Source: Cryobacterium sinapicolor
Lineage (GTDB): Bacteria > Actinomycetota > Actinomycetes > Actinomycetales > Microbacteriaceae
Direction: 5' to 3'
DNA length: 53,247 bases
Assembly (NCBI RefSeq): GCF_004403465.1
Contig: NZ_SOGQ01000020.1
Span: 1-53,247 of the forward strand
Below are positions 15,763 through 24,085 of the stretch, in pieces (positions within the stretch are counted from its first letter, which is position 1; the number at the start of each line of letters is the position of its first letter). The position numbers and the translations under genes are program-made. The notes below the pieces were generated by a model. It made no database searches. It was not told the DNA's origin and worked only from the letters and a program-made list of their open reading frames with translations.

Positions 15763-15827
15763 GTCGTCTGGCCCGCCGCAGGCGCACGGGCCGCAGCACG
15801 GGCCTCGGCCCGGCCGCAGCCCGGCCG

Positions 15828-18800
15828 CTAGATCAGCCCGTCGGAGAGGGTACTCGGATTGCCGAAGCGGTGCGCGGTGATCGAGATCGCCTGCTCGCGC
15901 AAAAACGGGAGAAGCTCGACCCGGCCGGCCTGGGTCACGGGGTGCGCGTACACCGCGATGTCCGGGCTGCCGCCGAGCGCGTGGGCCAGACGGGAGGCCT
16001 CCGCATTCGCCCCCTGCAGGCGGTCCCCGCCGATCAGGCGCACCCGGCTGGTGCGGATGCCGCCGGTCTGGGCCCGCTCCAGCCATTCGTCGTCGCTCTC
16101 GACCGCGACCGCGATCTCACGTTCGGCGAGCACATTGCGCACCATCGGCGGAACCGGGATGGCGCTGGAGACCTCGAACCGCGCCGTCGACAGGGTCGCG
16201 GCGATGATCACCCGCAGCAGGTCGGAGAGAGTGCCGGACTCGGTCAGCCGCACGGTGACGGGGAGCGGGCGGTAGCGGAACAGGTTGCGTTCGAGACCGA
16301 GATCAGAGACATCCTTCACGGCGCCGAACTCCTCCCGCCAGGCCAGCGCGTCGCTCAGCGCCGACCGGCGCAGCACGTCGAAGTCCGCGTAGTCGAGCAC
16401 GGTCTGCGCCGCCTCGATCAGGTCGGTGACGGCCTGGTCGAGGCCGCGCAGGTGCAGCGTCGAGCTGTTGCGGCCGGGTTCGCTCACCCAGCTGCCGAAC
16501 CCGTACAGGTAGTTCGGCCCGCCGGCCTTGGTGCCCGGGCCCACGGCCGAGCGCTTCCAGCCGCCGAAGGGTTGGCGCTGCACGATCGCGCCGGTGATGC
16601 CGCGGTTCACGTAGAGGTTTCCGGCCTCGATCGTGTCCAGCCATTCGGCGAGCTCGGCCGGGTCGAGCGAGTGCAGCCCCGAGGTGAGGCCGTAGTCGAC
16701 CGCGTTCTGGAAACGGATGGCCTCCGCCAGGGTGCGGGCGTGCATCACTCCGAGCACGGGCCCGAAGAATTCGGTCAGGTGCACGTAGGATCCGGGCAGC
16801 ACCCCGGTGCGGATGCCGGGCGACCAGAGCGCGCCGGACTCGTCGAGCTGCTGGGGCTCGACCAGCCACTTCTCACCGACGCCCAGCGTGGTGAGGGCGT
16901 GCAGCAGCTTGCCCTCGGCCGGTTCGATGATGGGGCCCATTTGGGTGACCGGGTCGGCCGGGCGGCCGACCCGCAGGGACGTCGCGGCATCCGTCAGCTG
17001 GCTGATGAAGCGCTCCGACTTGGCGACCGATCCGACCAGGATGACCAGGCTCGCGGCCGAGCACTTCTGCCCGGCGTGCCCGAAGGCGCTCCTGATGACA
17101 TCGGCTGCGGCGAGGTCGAGGTCGGCGGAGGGAGTGACGATGATGGCGTTCTTGCCGCTCGTCTCGGCCAGGAGGGGTAGGTCCTCGCGGAAGCTGCGGA
17201 ACAGCTGGGCGGTCTCGTAGCCCCCGGTCAGGATGACCCGGTCGACGGCCGGGTGCGAGATCAGGCGGGTGCCCAGCTCCCGGTCCGCGAGGTCCACCAG
17301 CACCAGCAGGTCGCGCGGCACGCCGGCCTCCCACAGCGCCTCGACCATGACGGCACCGGAGCGCTGGGCGAGCTTGGCGGGCTTGACGATGACGCCGGAG
17401 CCGGCGGCGAGGGCGGCGAGAACGCCGCCGGCCGAGATGGCGACCGGGAAGTTCCACGGCGGGGTGACCACGGTCAGCTTCGAGGGCACGAAGATGGCGC
17501 CCTGCACGGCGTCGAGGTCGCGGGCGCGTTCGGCGTAGTAGTGGGCGAAGTCGATCGCCTCGCTGACCTCAGGGTCACCCTCGGCGATGGTCTTCCCGGT
17601 TTCGGCGGCCATCACCTCGATCAGGCGGTCGCGGTTCGCGGCGAGCGCGAGCCCGGCCCGGTGCAGCACGGCGGCGCGCTCAGCGCCGGTGCGCTGGCCC
17701 CAGGCGGCGCCGCTGGCCGCGGCGGTCTCGATCAGGCGGTCCAGCTCGGCCCGGTCACCGACCCGGGCGTCACGGATGGCGTCCACGCCGAGCGTGGAGG
17801 TCTCGACCCGGCTCAGGATGCGACGGCCCCAGTCCCGGTTCGCGGGCAGGGACGGGTCCGTGTCGGGTTCGTTGTGGAAACCGGTGTGCGGCAGGCTCGC
17901 GATCGAGCCGCGGGTGAGCCCGAGCACGGCCGCGGTGAGCCCGATGCCGGACTCGTCCCCGGACTCGTCGTCGAATTCGTCGCCGCCGCCGGGCAACCCG
18001 CCGTCGTGGTCGGCCGCGTCGAGCTGGGCGGCCTGGGTGCGGTCCTGGCGGCGGTTCGGCTGCGGGACGACCAGGTCGAGGCCGTCGAGTGAGGCCAGGA
18101 ACCGCTCCTTCTCGCGGTCGAAGAGCTGCGGGGAACTCGTCAACTCGAACACCGCCGACATGAAGTTGTCCTGGCTGGCGTTCTCCTCGAGACGGCGGAT
18201 CAGGTAGCTGATGGCCACGTCGAATTCGGCCGGGTTCACCACGGGCGTGTAGAGCAGGAGGCGGCCGACGTCCTTGCGGACCGCCTCGGCCTGGCTGGTG
18301 GCCATGCCGAGCAGCATCTCGAACTCGACCCGGTCGTCCACGCCGCGCTTCGTGGCGAGGAGGTGGGCCCACGCCACGTCGAAGAGGTTATGACCGGCGA
18401 CGCCGATCTTGACGGCATCCGTGTTCTGCGGGGTGAACGCCCAGTCGAGCACGCGCTTGTAGTTCGTGTCGCTGTCCTGCTTGGTGGAATAGGTCGCCAG
18501 CGGCCAGTCGTGCACGGCCGAGTCGACGTGCTCCATGGCCAGGTTGGCGCCCTTGACGACCCGCACCTTGATCGGCGCTCCGCCCGCGGCCCGGCGACCC
18601 TGTGCCCAGTGGGTCAGCCCCTGCAGCGCCCCGAGTGCGTCGGGCAGGTAGGCCTGCAACACGATGCCGGCCTCCAGGTGCAGCAGCTGGGGCTGGTCGA
18701 GGATGCGCTCGAACACCGCGATGGTGAGGTCGAGGTCGCGGTATTCCTCCATGTCGAGGTTGATGAACTTGGCCCCGGTGGCCCGGCCTCCTCCGGTGGC

Positions 18801-19454
18801 CCCGCCTGTCGAGACCCCCGCGGCCAGCTCGTACAGCGGGGTCAGTCGCTCCACGACCCGGTCGACGGCCTCGTCGAACGACCACATCGACAGCTGGCTG
18901 GCGATAGAGGAGACCTTGATCGAGACGTAGTCCACGTCGTCGCGGGCGAGCAGGGAGCGGGTCCCCTCAAGGCGGCGCAGCGCCTCCTTCTCCCCGAGCA
19001 CGGCCTCGCCGAGAAGGTTGATGTTGAGCCGGTTGCCGGGCTCGCGCAGGTGCGCGATCGCCGGGCCGAGCTTCTCGGGCGTGGCGTCCACGACCAGGTG
19101 CCCGACCATCTGACGCAACACCTTGCGCGCCGCGGGGATGACCACCCAGGGCAGCACCGGGCCGAGCACGCCGCCGAGACCGATGGCCCCGCGCATGTAG
19201 GAGGGCAGGAAGCCGGGCGCCTGCCGGGCGACCTTCGCCAGGTTGTAGCCGGCGACCATGAGGTCCTCCGGGCGCATGACGCCGTCGACGAAGCCCACCG
19301 TGAAGTCGAGCCCGTTCGGGTCTTTCAGCACGCCGGCGAGGCGCTGGGCCGACACGTCGGCGGGGATCGTGGCGCTGTCGGCGAGCCACTTCTGCACGAG
19401 GGCGACCACATCGGCGCTGAAATCGTGCTGCACGGATGGAGTGGAGTTGGTCAT
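15828..19454 (-). CDS. putA: Bifunctional proline dehydrogenase / glutamate-semialdehyde dehydrogenase PutA
   Basis: A 1208-residue enzyme that oxidises proline to glutamate in two steps, first by an FAD-dependent barrel domain and then by an NAD-dependent aldehyde dehydrogenase domain. The first half carries proline dehydrogenase signatures such as NLDMEEYRDLDLTIAVFERIL, AYLPDALGALQ and VRVVKGANL. The aldehyde dehydrogenase half has TPPWNFPVAISAGG, the catalytic Glu in LLAETSGKNA and Cys near residue 799 in GHAGQKCSAAS. There is no N-terminal ribbon-helix-helix, so it is not the self-regulating enterobacterial type. ATG 19454 is chosen because TAGCCT lies 7 nt upstream; a start nine codons earlier lacks a ribosome site. 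The divergent LysR gene probably controls it. Confidence 0.95.
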   Translation of the reverse strand: MTNSTPSVQHDFSADVVALVQKWLADSATIPADVSAQRLAGVLKDPNGLDFTVGFVDGVMRPEDLMVAGYNLAKVARQAPGFLPSYMRGAIGLGGVLGPVLPWVVIPAARKVLRQMVGHLVVDATPEKLGPAIAHLREPGNRLNINLLGEAVLGEKEALRRLEGTRSLLARDDVDYVSIKVSSIASQLSMWSFDEAVDRVVERLTPLYELAAGVSTGGATGGGRATGAKFINLDMEEYRDLDLTIAVFERILDQPQLLHLEAGIVLQAYLPDALGALQGLTHWAQGRRAAGGAPIKVRVVKGANLAMEHVDSAVHDWPLATYSTKQDSDTNYKRVLDWAFTPQNTDAVKIGVAGHNLFDVAWAHLLATKRGVDDRVEFEMLLGMATSQAEAVRKDVGRLLLYTPVVNPAEFDVAISYLIRRLEENASQDNFMSAVFELTSSPQLFDREKERFLASLDGLDLVVPQPNRRQDRTQAAQLDAADHDGGLPGGGDEFDDESGDESGIGLTAAVLGLTRGSIASLPHTGFHNEPDTDPSLPANRDWGRRILSRVETSTLGVDAIRDARVGDRAELDRLIETAAASGAAWGQRTGAERAAVLHRAGLALAANRDRLIEVMAAETGKTIAEGDPEVSEAIDFAHYYAERARDLDAVQGAIFVPSKLTVVTPPWNFPVAISAGGVLAALAAGSGVIVKPAKLAQRSGAVMVEALWEAGVPRDLLVLVDLADRELGTRLISHPAVDRVILTGGYETAQLFRSFREDLPLLAETSGKNAIIVTPSADLDLAAADVIRSAFGHAGQKCSAASLVILVGSVAKSERFISQLTDAATSLRVGRPADPVTQMGPIIEPAEGKLLHALTTLGVGEKWLVEPQQLDESGALWSPGIRTGVLPGSYVHLTEFFGPVLGVMHARTLAEAIRFQNAVDYGLTSGLHSLDPAELAEWLDTIEAGNLYVNRGITGAIVQRQPFGGWKRSAVGPGTKAGGPNYLYGFGSWVSEPGRNSSTLHLRGLDQAVTDLIEAAQTVLDYADFDVLRRSALSDALAWREEFGAVKDVSDLGLERNLFRYRPLPVTVRLTESGTLSDLLRVIIAATLSTARFEVSSAIPVPPMVRNVLAEREIAVAVESDDEWLERAQTGGIRTSRVRLIGGDRLQGANAEASRLAHALGGSPDIAVYAHPVTQAGRVELLPFLREQAISITAHRFGNPSTLSDGLI

Positions 19455-19461
19455 GGTCACG

Positions 19462-19467
19462 AGGCTA
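19462..19467 (-). promoter_or_regulatory. -10 hexamer of leaderless promoter (putA)
   Basis: TAGCCT on the minus strand, seven bases, then ATG at 19454. An in-frame GTG lies one base after the hexamer. No Shine-Dalgarno sequence. Confidence 0.5.
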
Positions 19468-19534
19468 GTTCTTTCGTTCACGGCGGACGGCTGATTTCAG
19501 TGTGTGGTTTTCGTTCCTTTAGCAAAAGCGAATC

Positions 19535-19570
19535 TTTATGATCGATATTGATTAGCATTTATGATCAATA
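19535..19570. promoter_or_regulatory. Probable LysR binding region between putA and its regulator
   Basis: A markedly AT-rich patch in a GC-rich genome. It has two direct copies of TTTATGATC (19535-19543 and 19558-19566), 23 bp apart, and an inverted pair TATTGAT (19546-19552) / ATCAATA (19564-19570). The two-helical-turn spacing and the position between divergent putA and lysR fit a LysR-type operator. Confidence 0.6.
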
Positions 19571-19595
19571 GGGAGTCAATCGAGGAGGGTGACGG

Positions 19596-20510
19596 ATGCT
19601 GGATGTGCGCCGACTGCGCCTGCTGCGCGAGCTCAAGATCCGCGGCACCCTGGCCGGGGTCGCCGAGGCCCTCGCCTACAGCCCGTCCGCCGTGTCGCAG
19701 CAGCTCTCGCTGCTCGAGAAAGAGGCCGGCGTCCCGCTGCTGCAGAAGGTCGGGCGCCGGGTGCGGCTCACCCCGCAGGCCGAGGTACTCGTGCTGCACA
19801 CGACCTACCTGCTCGAGCGGCTGGAATTGGCGGAGGCGGAGATGACCGCGTCGCTGACGACCGTCTCCGGCACCGTGCGCGTGGCCCTGTTCCAGTCCGC
19901 GGCGCACGCCCTCATCCCCCGGGCCCTCACGCTCCTCGCCGAGGAGTTCCCCGAGCTGCGGGTCGAGGTCACCGAGCGCGAGCCGGAGCGCGGCCTGTTC
20001 GAGGTCTCCGCGCGCGATTTCGACCTCGTGCTCGCCGAGCAGTATCCCGGGCACACCCGGGCGCGCTGGCCCGATCTCGACCGGGTGAACCTGGCGACGG
20101 ATGCGCTCCGGCTGGCCGTTCCACCCCCGCGCCGCGGCCGCGGCCCGACCGCGTCGCTCGCCGAAGCCGCCGACCTGCCCTGGGTGATGGAGCCGGAGGG
20201 CACCGCCGCGCGGCACTGGGCAACCCAGCTCTGCCGGTCGGCCGGATTCGAGCCCGACGTGCGGTTCGAGACCGCCGACCTGATCGCGCACATCCGTCTG
20301 ATCGAATCGGGCACCGCCGTCGGCATCCTGCCGGACCTGATCTGGGCCGGGCAGACGCCCACGGTGCGCGGTGTCGAACTGCCCGGGAGCCCGCTGCGCA
20401 CCGTGTTCTCCTCCGCCCGGTGCTCCAGCGCCAGACGGCCGGGCGTGCTCGCCGTGCGCGACGCCCTGGCGCGCGCCGTGGACCTGGTCGCCGCCCCGGC
20501 GAAAGGTTGA
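19596..20510 (+). CDS. LysR-type transcriptional regulator, probable putA regulator
   Basis: A 304-residue LysR regulator. The N-terminal helix-turn-helix covers residues 1-60 (RLRLLRELKIRGTLAGVAEA, then YSPSAVSQQLSLLEKEAGVP and GRRVRLTPQAEVLV). A periplasmic-binding-like effector domain follows from about residue 88. ATG 19596 follows GAGGAGGGTGACGG at good distance. The gene is divergent from putA with an AT-rich repeat region between them. Control of proline breakdown is inferred from that arrangement; the effector could be proline, but sequence alone does not show it. Confidence 0.88.
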   Translation: MLDVRRLRLLRELKIRGTLAGVAEALAYSPSAVSQQLSLLEKEAGVPLLQKVGRRVRLTPQAEVLVLHTTYLLERLELAEAEMTASLTTVSGTVRVALFQSAAHALIPRALTLLAEEFPELRVEVTEREPERGLFEVSARDFDLVLAEQYPGHTRARWPDLDRVNLATDALRLAVPPPRRGRGPTASLAEAADLPWVMEPEGTAARHWATQLCRSAGFEPDVRFETADLIAHIRLIESGTAVGILPDLIWAGQTPTVRGVELPGSPLRTVFSSARCSSARRPGVLAVRDALARAVDLVAAPAKG

Positions 20511-20583
20511 CCTTCCCCGGTTTTGATCGTTGAATGGGCGCGTCCGGCGACCCGCGCCGACACCCGCGAACGGAGCCCCACCC

Positions 20584-20961
20584 ATGCCCAAGCCAATCAC
20601 CCTGCTCGCGTTCGCCGCCGTCGCCCTCGCGTTGGGTCTGGCCGGATGCGCTGCCGGTGCCGGTGCCGGCAGCGCGGACGTGACGGGCACCTGGGGCACC
20701 CCCGACGCCACGGGCACGCCCGGCCTGGAGTTGAAAGACGACGAGTCCGTGACCGGGACCGACGGCTGCAACCGGCTGGTCGGCACCTGGTCGATGAACG
20801 GCGACACCATCGAGTTCGGCACGTTCGCGTCGACCCTGATGGCCTGCGAGGGCGTGGACACCTGGCTGAACGGGGCCAGCACCGCCACCGTGGACGGGTC
20901 GACCATGACCATCCAAGACGACGGCGGGGACGAGATCGGCACACTCCAACGCACGAACTGA
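20584..20961 (+). CDS. META-domain lipoprotein
   Basis: A 125-residue secreted lipoprotein. The signal peptide ends in the lipobox LAGC at about residues 18-21, so the mature protein would be lipid-anchored to the outer face of the membrane. The remainder, about 100 residues, resembles a META (DUF306) domain: the GTDGCNRLVGTWSMNGDTI segment is the typical DGCNxxxGxYxxxGxxI pattern, and MACEG supplies the partner Cys that follows. Family function is poorly known; members elsewhere relate to heat stress or secretion. Start ATG 20584 follows ACGGAG. A TTG 18 codons earlier is possible but would bury the signal peptide. Confidence 0.8.
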   Translation: MPKPITLLAFAAVALALGLAGCAAGAGAGSADVTGTWGTPDATGTPGLELKDDESVTGTDGCNRLVGTWSMNGDTIEFGTFASTLMACEGVDTWLNGASTATVDGSTMTIQDDGGDEIGTLQRTN

Positions 20962-20983
20962 CCCCGCCGGGCCGGCGCATGAG

Positions 20984-20989
20984 TAGTGT
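20984..20989 (+). promoter_or_regulatory. -10 hexamer of leaderless promoter (FAD oxidoreductase)
   Basis: TAGTGT, six bases (CGGTGC), then ATG at 20996. No Shine-Dalgarno sequence. Confidence 0.6.
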
Positions 20990-20995
20990 CGGTGC

Positions 20996-22594
20996 ATGAG
21001 CGAACCCACACACGATGTCGTGATCGTCGGCGGCGGACACAACGGCCTGACCGCCGCCGCCTATCTGGCCCTGGCCGGCAAGAGCGTGCTCCTGCTCGAG
21101 CGGGAGGAGCAGGTCGGCGGCGCGGCCATCTCGGCCCAGGCGTTCCCCGGCGTCGATGCGCGGCTCTCGCGCTACTCCTACCTGGTCAGCCTGCTGCCGC
21201 AGCGGATCATCGACGAGCTCGGGCTCGAGATCGAGCTGGCACGCCGCCGCTACTCCTCGTACACCCCCGACCCGGCCGACACCCGCTCGGGACTCCTGGT
21301 CGACCGCGGTGACGAGCCGGCCACCCGCGGCAGCTTCGACCGGGTCGGTGCGGCCGCCGACTTCCCGGCCTGGAACGCCTTCTACCGCGACACGGAGAGC
21401 ACCGCCCGGGCGCTCTTCCCCACGGTCTGCGAACCGCTGCCCACGCGCTCCGAGGCGAAGGCCCTGCTCGGTGACGACGTGATCTGGGAGCAGTTCTTCG
21501 AGCGGCCGCTCGGCGGCGCGCTCCGTGATCGCTTCCAGAACGACCTCGTGCGCGGGGTGGTCGCCACCGACGGCCTGATCGGCACCTTCACGTCGTTGGA
21601 CAGTCCGGAGCTCGACGCGAACCGGTGCTTCCTTTACCACGTCATCGGCAACGGCACCGGGGATTGGGACGTGCCGGTGGGCGGCATGGGCGCCGTCTCC
21701 AGCGAGCTGGAGAAGGCCGCCCGGCAGGCCGGCGCCCGGATCGTGACGGAGGCGGAGGTCATGGGCGTCACGCCGGAGGGCGAGGTGCGCTACCGGCACG
21801 GCGGAGCCCAGCATGTCGTTCAGGGTGCGCACGTGCTGGCCAACGTGGCCCCGTGGGTGTTGCGAGGCCTCCTCGACGAGGCCGCGCCGGCATCCGTGCG
21901 CCCCGAAGCCGGAGCGGGCGATGGGGCGGGCGCCAAACCGGAGGGCGCGCAGGTCAAGGTGAACCTGCTGCTCCGCCGGCTGCCGCTGCTGCGTGACACG
22001 TCCGTCTCCCCCGAGGCCGCGTTCGGCGGCACCTTCCACATCAACGAGACGCTGACCCAGTTGGAGAGCGCCTATGATCAGGCGGCCCACGACGGCCTCC
22101 CCGAGCTGCTGCCCTGCGAGATCTACTGCCACTCGCTCAGCGACCCGAGCATCCTCTCCCCCGAGCTCGTCGCCGCCGGCGCGCAGACCCTCACGGTGTT
22201 TGCTCTGCACGCCCCGCACCGCTGGCTCACCGAGGAGAACAACGACGAGATGCGCGACCGGCTCCAGGCCGCCGTTCTCGCGTCGCTGGATTCCGTACTG
22301 GCCGAGCCCATCGAGACCCTGCTGCTGACGGATGCCGCGGGTCGGCCCTGCATCGAGACGAAGACCACGCTCGACCTGGAGCACGCCCTCAACCTGCCCG
22401 GCGGCAACATCTTCCACGGCCCGCTGGAGTGGCCGTTCCTCGAGGACGACGAGCCGCGATCCACCGCGGCCGAGCGCTGGGGGGTGGCGACGCGGCATCC
22501 GCGAATCCTGGTCTGCGGGGCCGGTGCCCGGCGCGGCGGCGGCGTCAGCGGAATCGGCGGACACAACGCGGCGATGGCGGTGCTCGAGGGGTAG
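20996..22594 (+). CDS. CrtI/PYROXD2-like FAD-dependent oxidoreductase
   Basis: A 532-residue flavoprotein of the phytoene desaturase-like superfamily. The dinucleotide-binding motif VVIVGGGHNGLTAAAYLALAG is at residues 8-28, and the FAD-ribose Glu lies in VLLLEREEQVGGAA. DVPVGGMGAVSSELEKAARQ is the second FAD-contact block. The C-terminus contains LLVCGAG-like GARRGGGVSGIGGHNAA, which closes the FAD site. No carotenoid genes lie nearby, and the sequence looks closer to the PYROXD2 group than to true carotenoid desaturases, so the substrate is unknown. A leaderless ATG at 20996 is indicated by TAGTGT 6 nt upstream. The SRPBCC gene 98 bp downstream may be cotranscribed. Confidence 0.82.
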   Translation: MSEPTHDVVIVGGGHNGLTAAAYLALAGKSVLLLEREEQVGGAAISAQAFPGVDARLSRYSYLVSLLPQRIIDELGLEIELARRRYSSYTPDPADTRSGLLVDRGDEPATRGSFDRVGAAADFPAWNAFYRDTESTARALFPTVCEPLPTRSEAKALLGDDVIWEQFFERPLGGALRDRFQNDLVRGVVATDGLIGTFTSLDSPELDANRCFLYHVIGNGTGDWDVPVGGMGAVSSELEKAARQAGARIVTEAEVMGVTPEGEVRYRHGGAQHVVQGAHVLANVAPWVLRGLLDEAAPASVRPEAGAGDGAGAKPEGAQVKVNLLLRRLPLLRDTSVSPEAAFGGTFHINETLTQLESAYDQAAHDGLPELLPCEIYCHSLSDPSILSPELVAAGAQTLTVFALHAPHRWLTEENNDEMRDRLQAAVLASLDSVLAEPIETLLLTDAAGRPCIETKTTLDLEHALNLPGGNIFHGPLEWPFLEDDEPRSTAAERWGVATRHPRILVCGAGARRGGGVSGIGGHNAAMAVLEG

Positions 22595-22692
22595 GCGGCG
22601 GGCCGGGACGGAGGGCGTGGCTGCTGGCCCCGGCCCGGAGAAGGGCATAGTTTTGTCGTGAGGCCCGTGCCTCACTCACCGTGGAGGTTCGC

Positions 22693-23205
22693 ATGTCATT
22701 CAAGCCAACCGGACGCCTCGCCTATCGCGAAGACGGCCTGTACTTCATGCTCGACCGGCTCTTCACCGCGTCGAAGGAAGACGTGTGGGCGAGCGTGAGC
22801 AGGTCCGCCGGTCTCCACGGCTGGATCGGAACCTACACGGGCGCTCCCGAGACCAGCGCCGTGCGGTTCAAGCTGGACGAACCGGATGCCGAGTGGGAGT
22901 ACGTGAGCATCATCAAGTGCATCCCGCCGAAGCGGTTCACCGCCGACATCGGTGAAGGCGACGCCTCTCGTCACGTGATCCTGCACCTCGTCGAGGGAGC
23001 CGGGATGACCACCCTCACGTTCGGCCAGCGCCTGCACTCCGCCGCGGAGGCCGCCAGAGTCGGCCCGTTCTGGGACCACTACTTCGACCGCCTCGTTGCG
23101 GCGCGCACGGGCCAGCCCCTGCCCGACCGGACCCACTACCAGCCGCACGTGGAGTACTACAGCGAGCTGATCCCACCGAAGAAGGCCACCGAGCCCACCA
23201 CCTAG
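22693..23205 (+). CDS. SRPBCC/AHSA1-like domain protein
   Basis: A 170-residue cytosolic protein that appears to be a single START/Bet-v1-like (SRPBCC) domain, a fold with a deep hydrophobic ligand pocket. Supporting features are the start LDRLFTASKEDVWASVSR (helix after strand 1), the mid-strand WEYVSIIKCIPPKRFTADI, the TTLTFGQRL strand and a C-terminal long helix GPFWDHYFDRLVAA. AHSA1-type members are often of unknown function. ATG 22693 follows GGAGG at 6 nt; an earlier GTG overlaps that site. A TAGTTT hexamer near 22650 could drive it separately from the oxidoreductase upstream. Confidence 0.7.
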   Translation: MSFKPTGRLAYREDGLYFMLDRLFTASKEDVWASVSRSAGLHGWIGTYTGAPETSAVRFKLDEPDAEWEYVSIIKCIPPKRFTADIGEGDASRHVILHLVEGAGMTTLTFGQRLHSAAEAARVGPFWDHYFDRLVAARTGQPLPDRTHYQPHVEYYSELIPPKKATEPTT

Positions 23206-23329
23206 CGGGGCCGCTCCCGGAAGACTCGGGAGGGTCAGAGCCGCAGCCGAATTCGTTCGGGCTGGGGCGGACTTGCCGCAGGGCATCGGACCCACAAGAC
23301 GCGGCGGTTGGATTTCGCGCGGCGCCCGC

Positions 23330-23893
23330 TCAGCTCCAGTGACTGGGGGCGGCGGCGCGGGTGGCGGGCATGGCGACATCCGTGCTCCAGTCCAGCAGCC
23401 AGGCCGGCACGGTCACGTCGTCGGGCACCGCGCCCACGGCGTCGACGAGCTCATCGATCCCGACGACTCCTCCGCTGCGCTTGAGGAACCGGCCGCGGAT
23501 GAACCCCTGCGCGTAGATCTCCGGGATGCCGTCGGCGTCCGGCCGCACGAACCGCTGTTCGACGTAGACGGCCTTCGCGTCGAAGCCCAGAATGCGCGAC
23601 TCCACCGTGAATTTCTGGCCGAGGGTCAGCGACTTGCGAAAACTGATCGTCTCCGACACCACCACCGGGTACCAGCCGCGCTTCTGGAAGATGGCCCAGA
23701 TACCGGTGCGGTGCAGCATGTCGAAGCGGGCGATGTCCATGATCGACAGGTACACGCCGTTGTTCATATGCCGCAGGATGTCCTGATCGGTCGGCAGAGT
23801 GACGAACCGGGTGCCGGCCACGTCGTAGTGGCCGAGGCGCGGCCCGAAGCGGGACAGAACAGAATGCAGGAGGGTGCGCCAGAGCATATGCAT
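23330..23893 (-). CDS. Hot-dog fold acyl-CoA thioesterase-like protein
   Basis: A 187-residue protein of the 4HBT thioesterase type. The hot-dog helix with its conserved start is seen in DILRHMNNGVYLSIMDIARF (about residues 37-57), followed by strands SETISFRKSLTLGQKFTVES and KAVYVEQRFVRPDADG. Enzymes of this group hydrolyse acyl-CoA thioesters; the chain preference is unknown. Compared with 4-hydroxybenzoyl-CoA thioesterase the usual Asp in the helix region is replaced by HMNNG, as in the THEM6-like subgroup. Start ATG 23893 has TAGCAT exactly 6 nt upstream, supporting a leaderless start there rather than the ATG two codons later. It faces the SRPBCC gene tail to tail. Confidence 0.8.
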   Translation of the reverse strand: MHMLWRTLLHSVLSRFGPRLGHYDVAGTRFVTLPTDQDILRHMNNGVYLSIMDIARFDMLHRTGIWAIFQKRGWYPVVVSETISFRKSLTLGQKFTVESRILGFDAKAVYVEQRFVRPDADGIPEIYAQGFIRGRFLKRSGGVVGIDELVDAVGAVPDDVTVPAWLLDWSTDVAMPATRAAAPSHWS

Positions 23894-23899
23894 CCTGAG

Positions 23900-23905
23900 A
23901 TGCTA
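23900..23905 (-). promoter_or_regulatory. -10 hexamer of leaderless promoter (thioesterase)
   Basis: TAGCAT on the minus strand, six bases (CTCAGG), then ATG at 23893. Confidence 0.6.
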
Positions 23906-24013
23906 GCCACCGGTGGCCCCGGGGGCGCATCGGCTGTCGCGAGCCACAAGCATCCGGCCCCACATGCCCGGAACCTGCACGATTGCCACAGCAGACGCCC
24001 CACATGCCTCGGT

Positions 24014-24054
24014 GTACCCGTTCCGGTCGAGCGTGCCCGTTCCGCGGGTCACTC
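24014..24054. repeat. 41-bp dispersed repeat, intergenic copy
   Basis: This is the reverse-complement copy of 13470-13510, with 39 of 41 bases identical. It lies in the 192-bp gap downstream of the alpha/beta hydrolase gene (minus strand). It contains two CCCGTTCC boxes, one repeated inverted in the first copy. Confidence 0.85.
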
Positions 24055-24085
24055 TCGGCACGAGGGCGGCACGGCTCCGCGGCCG

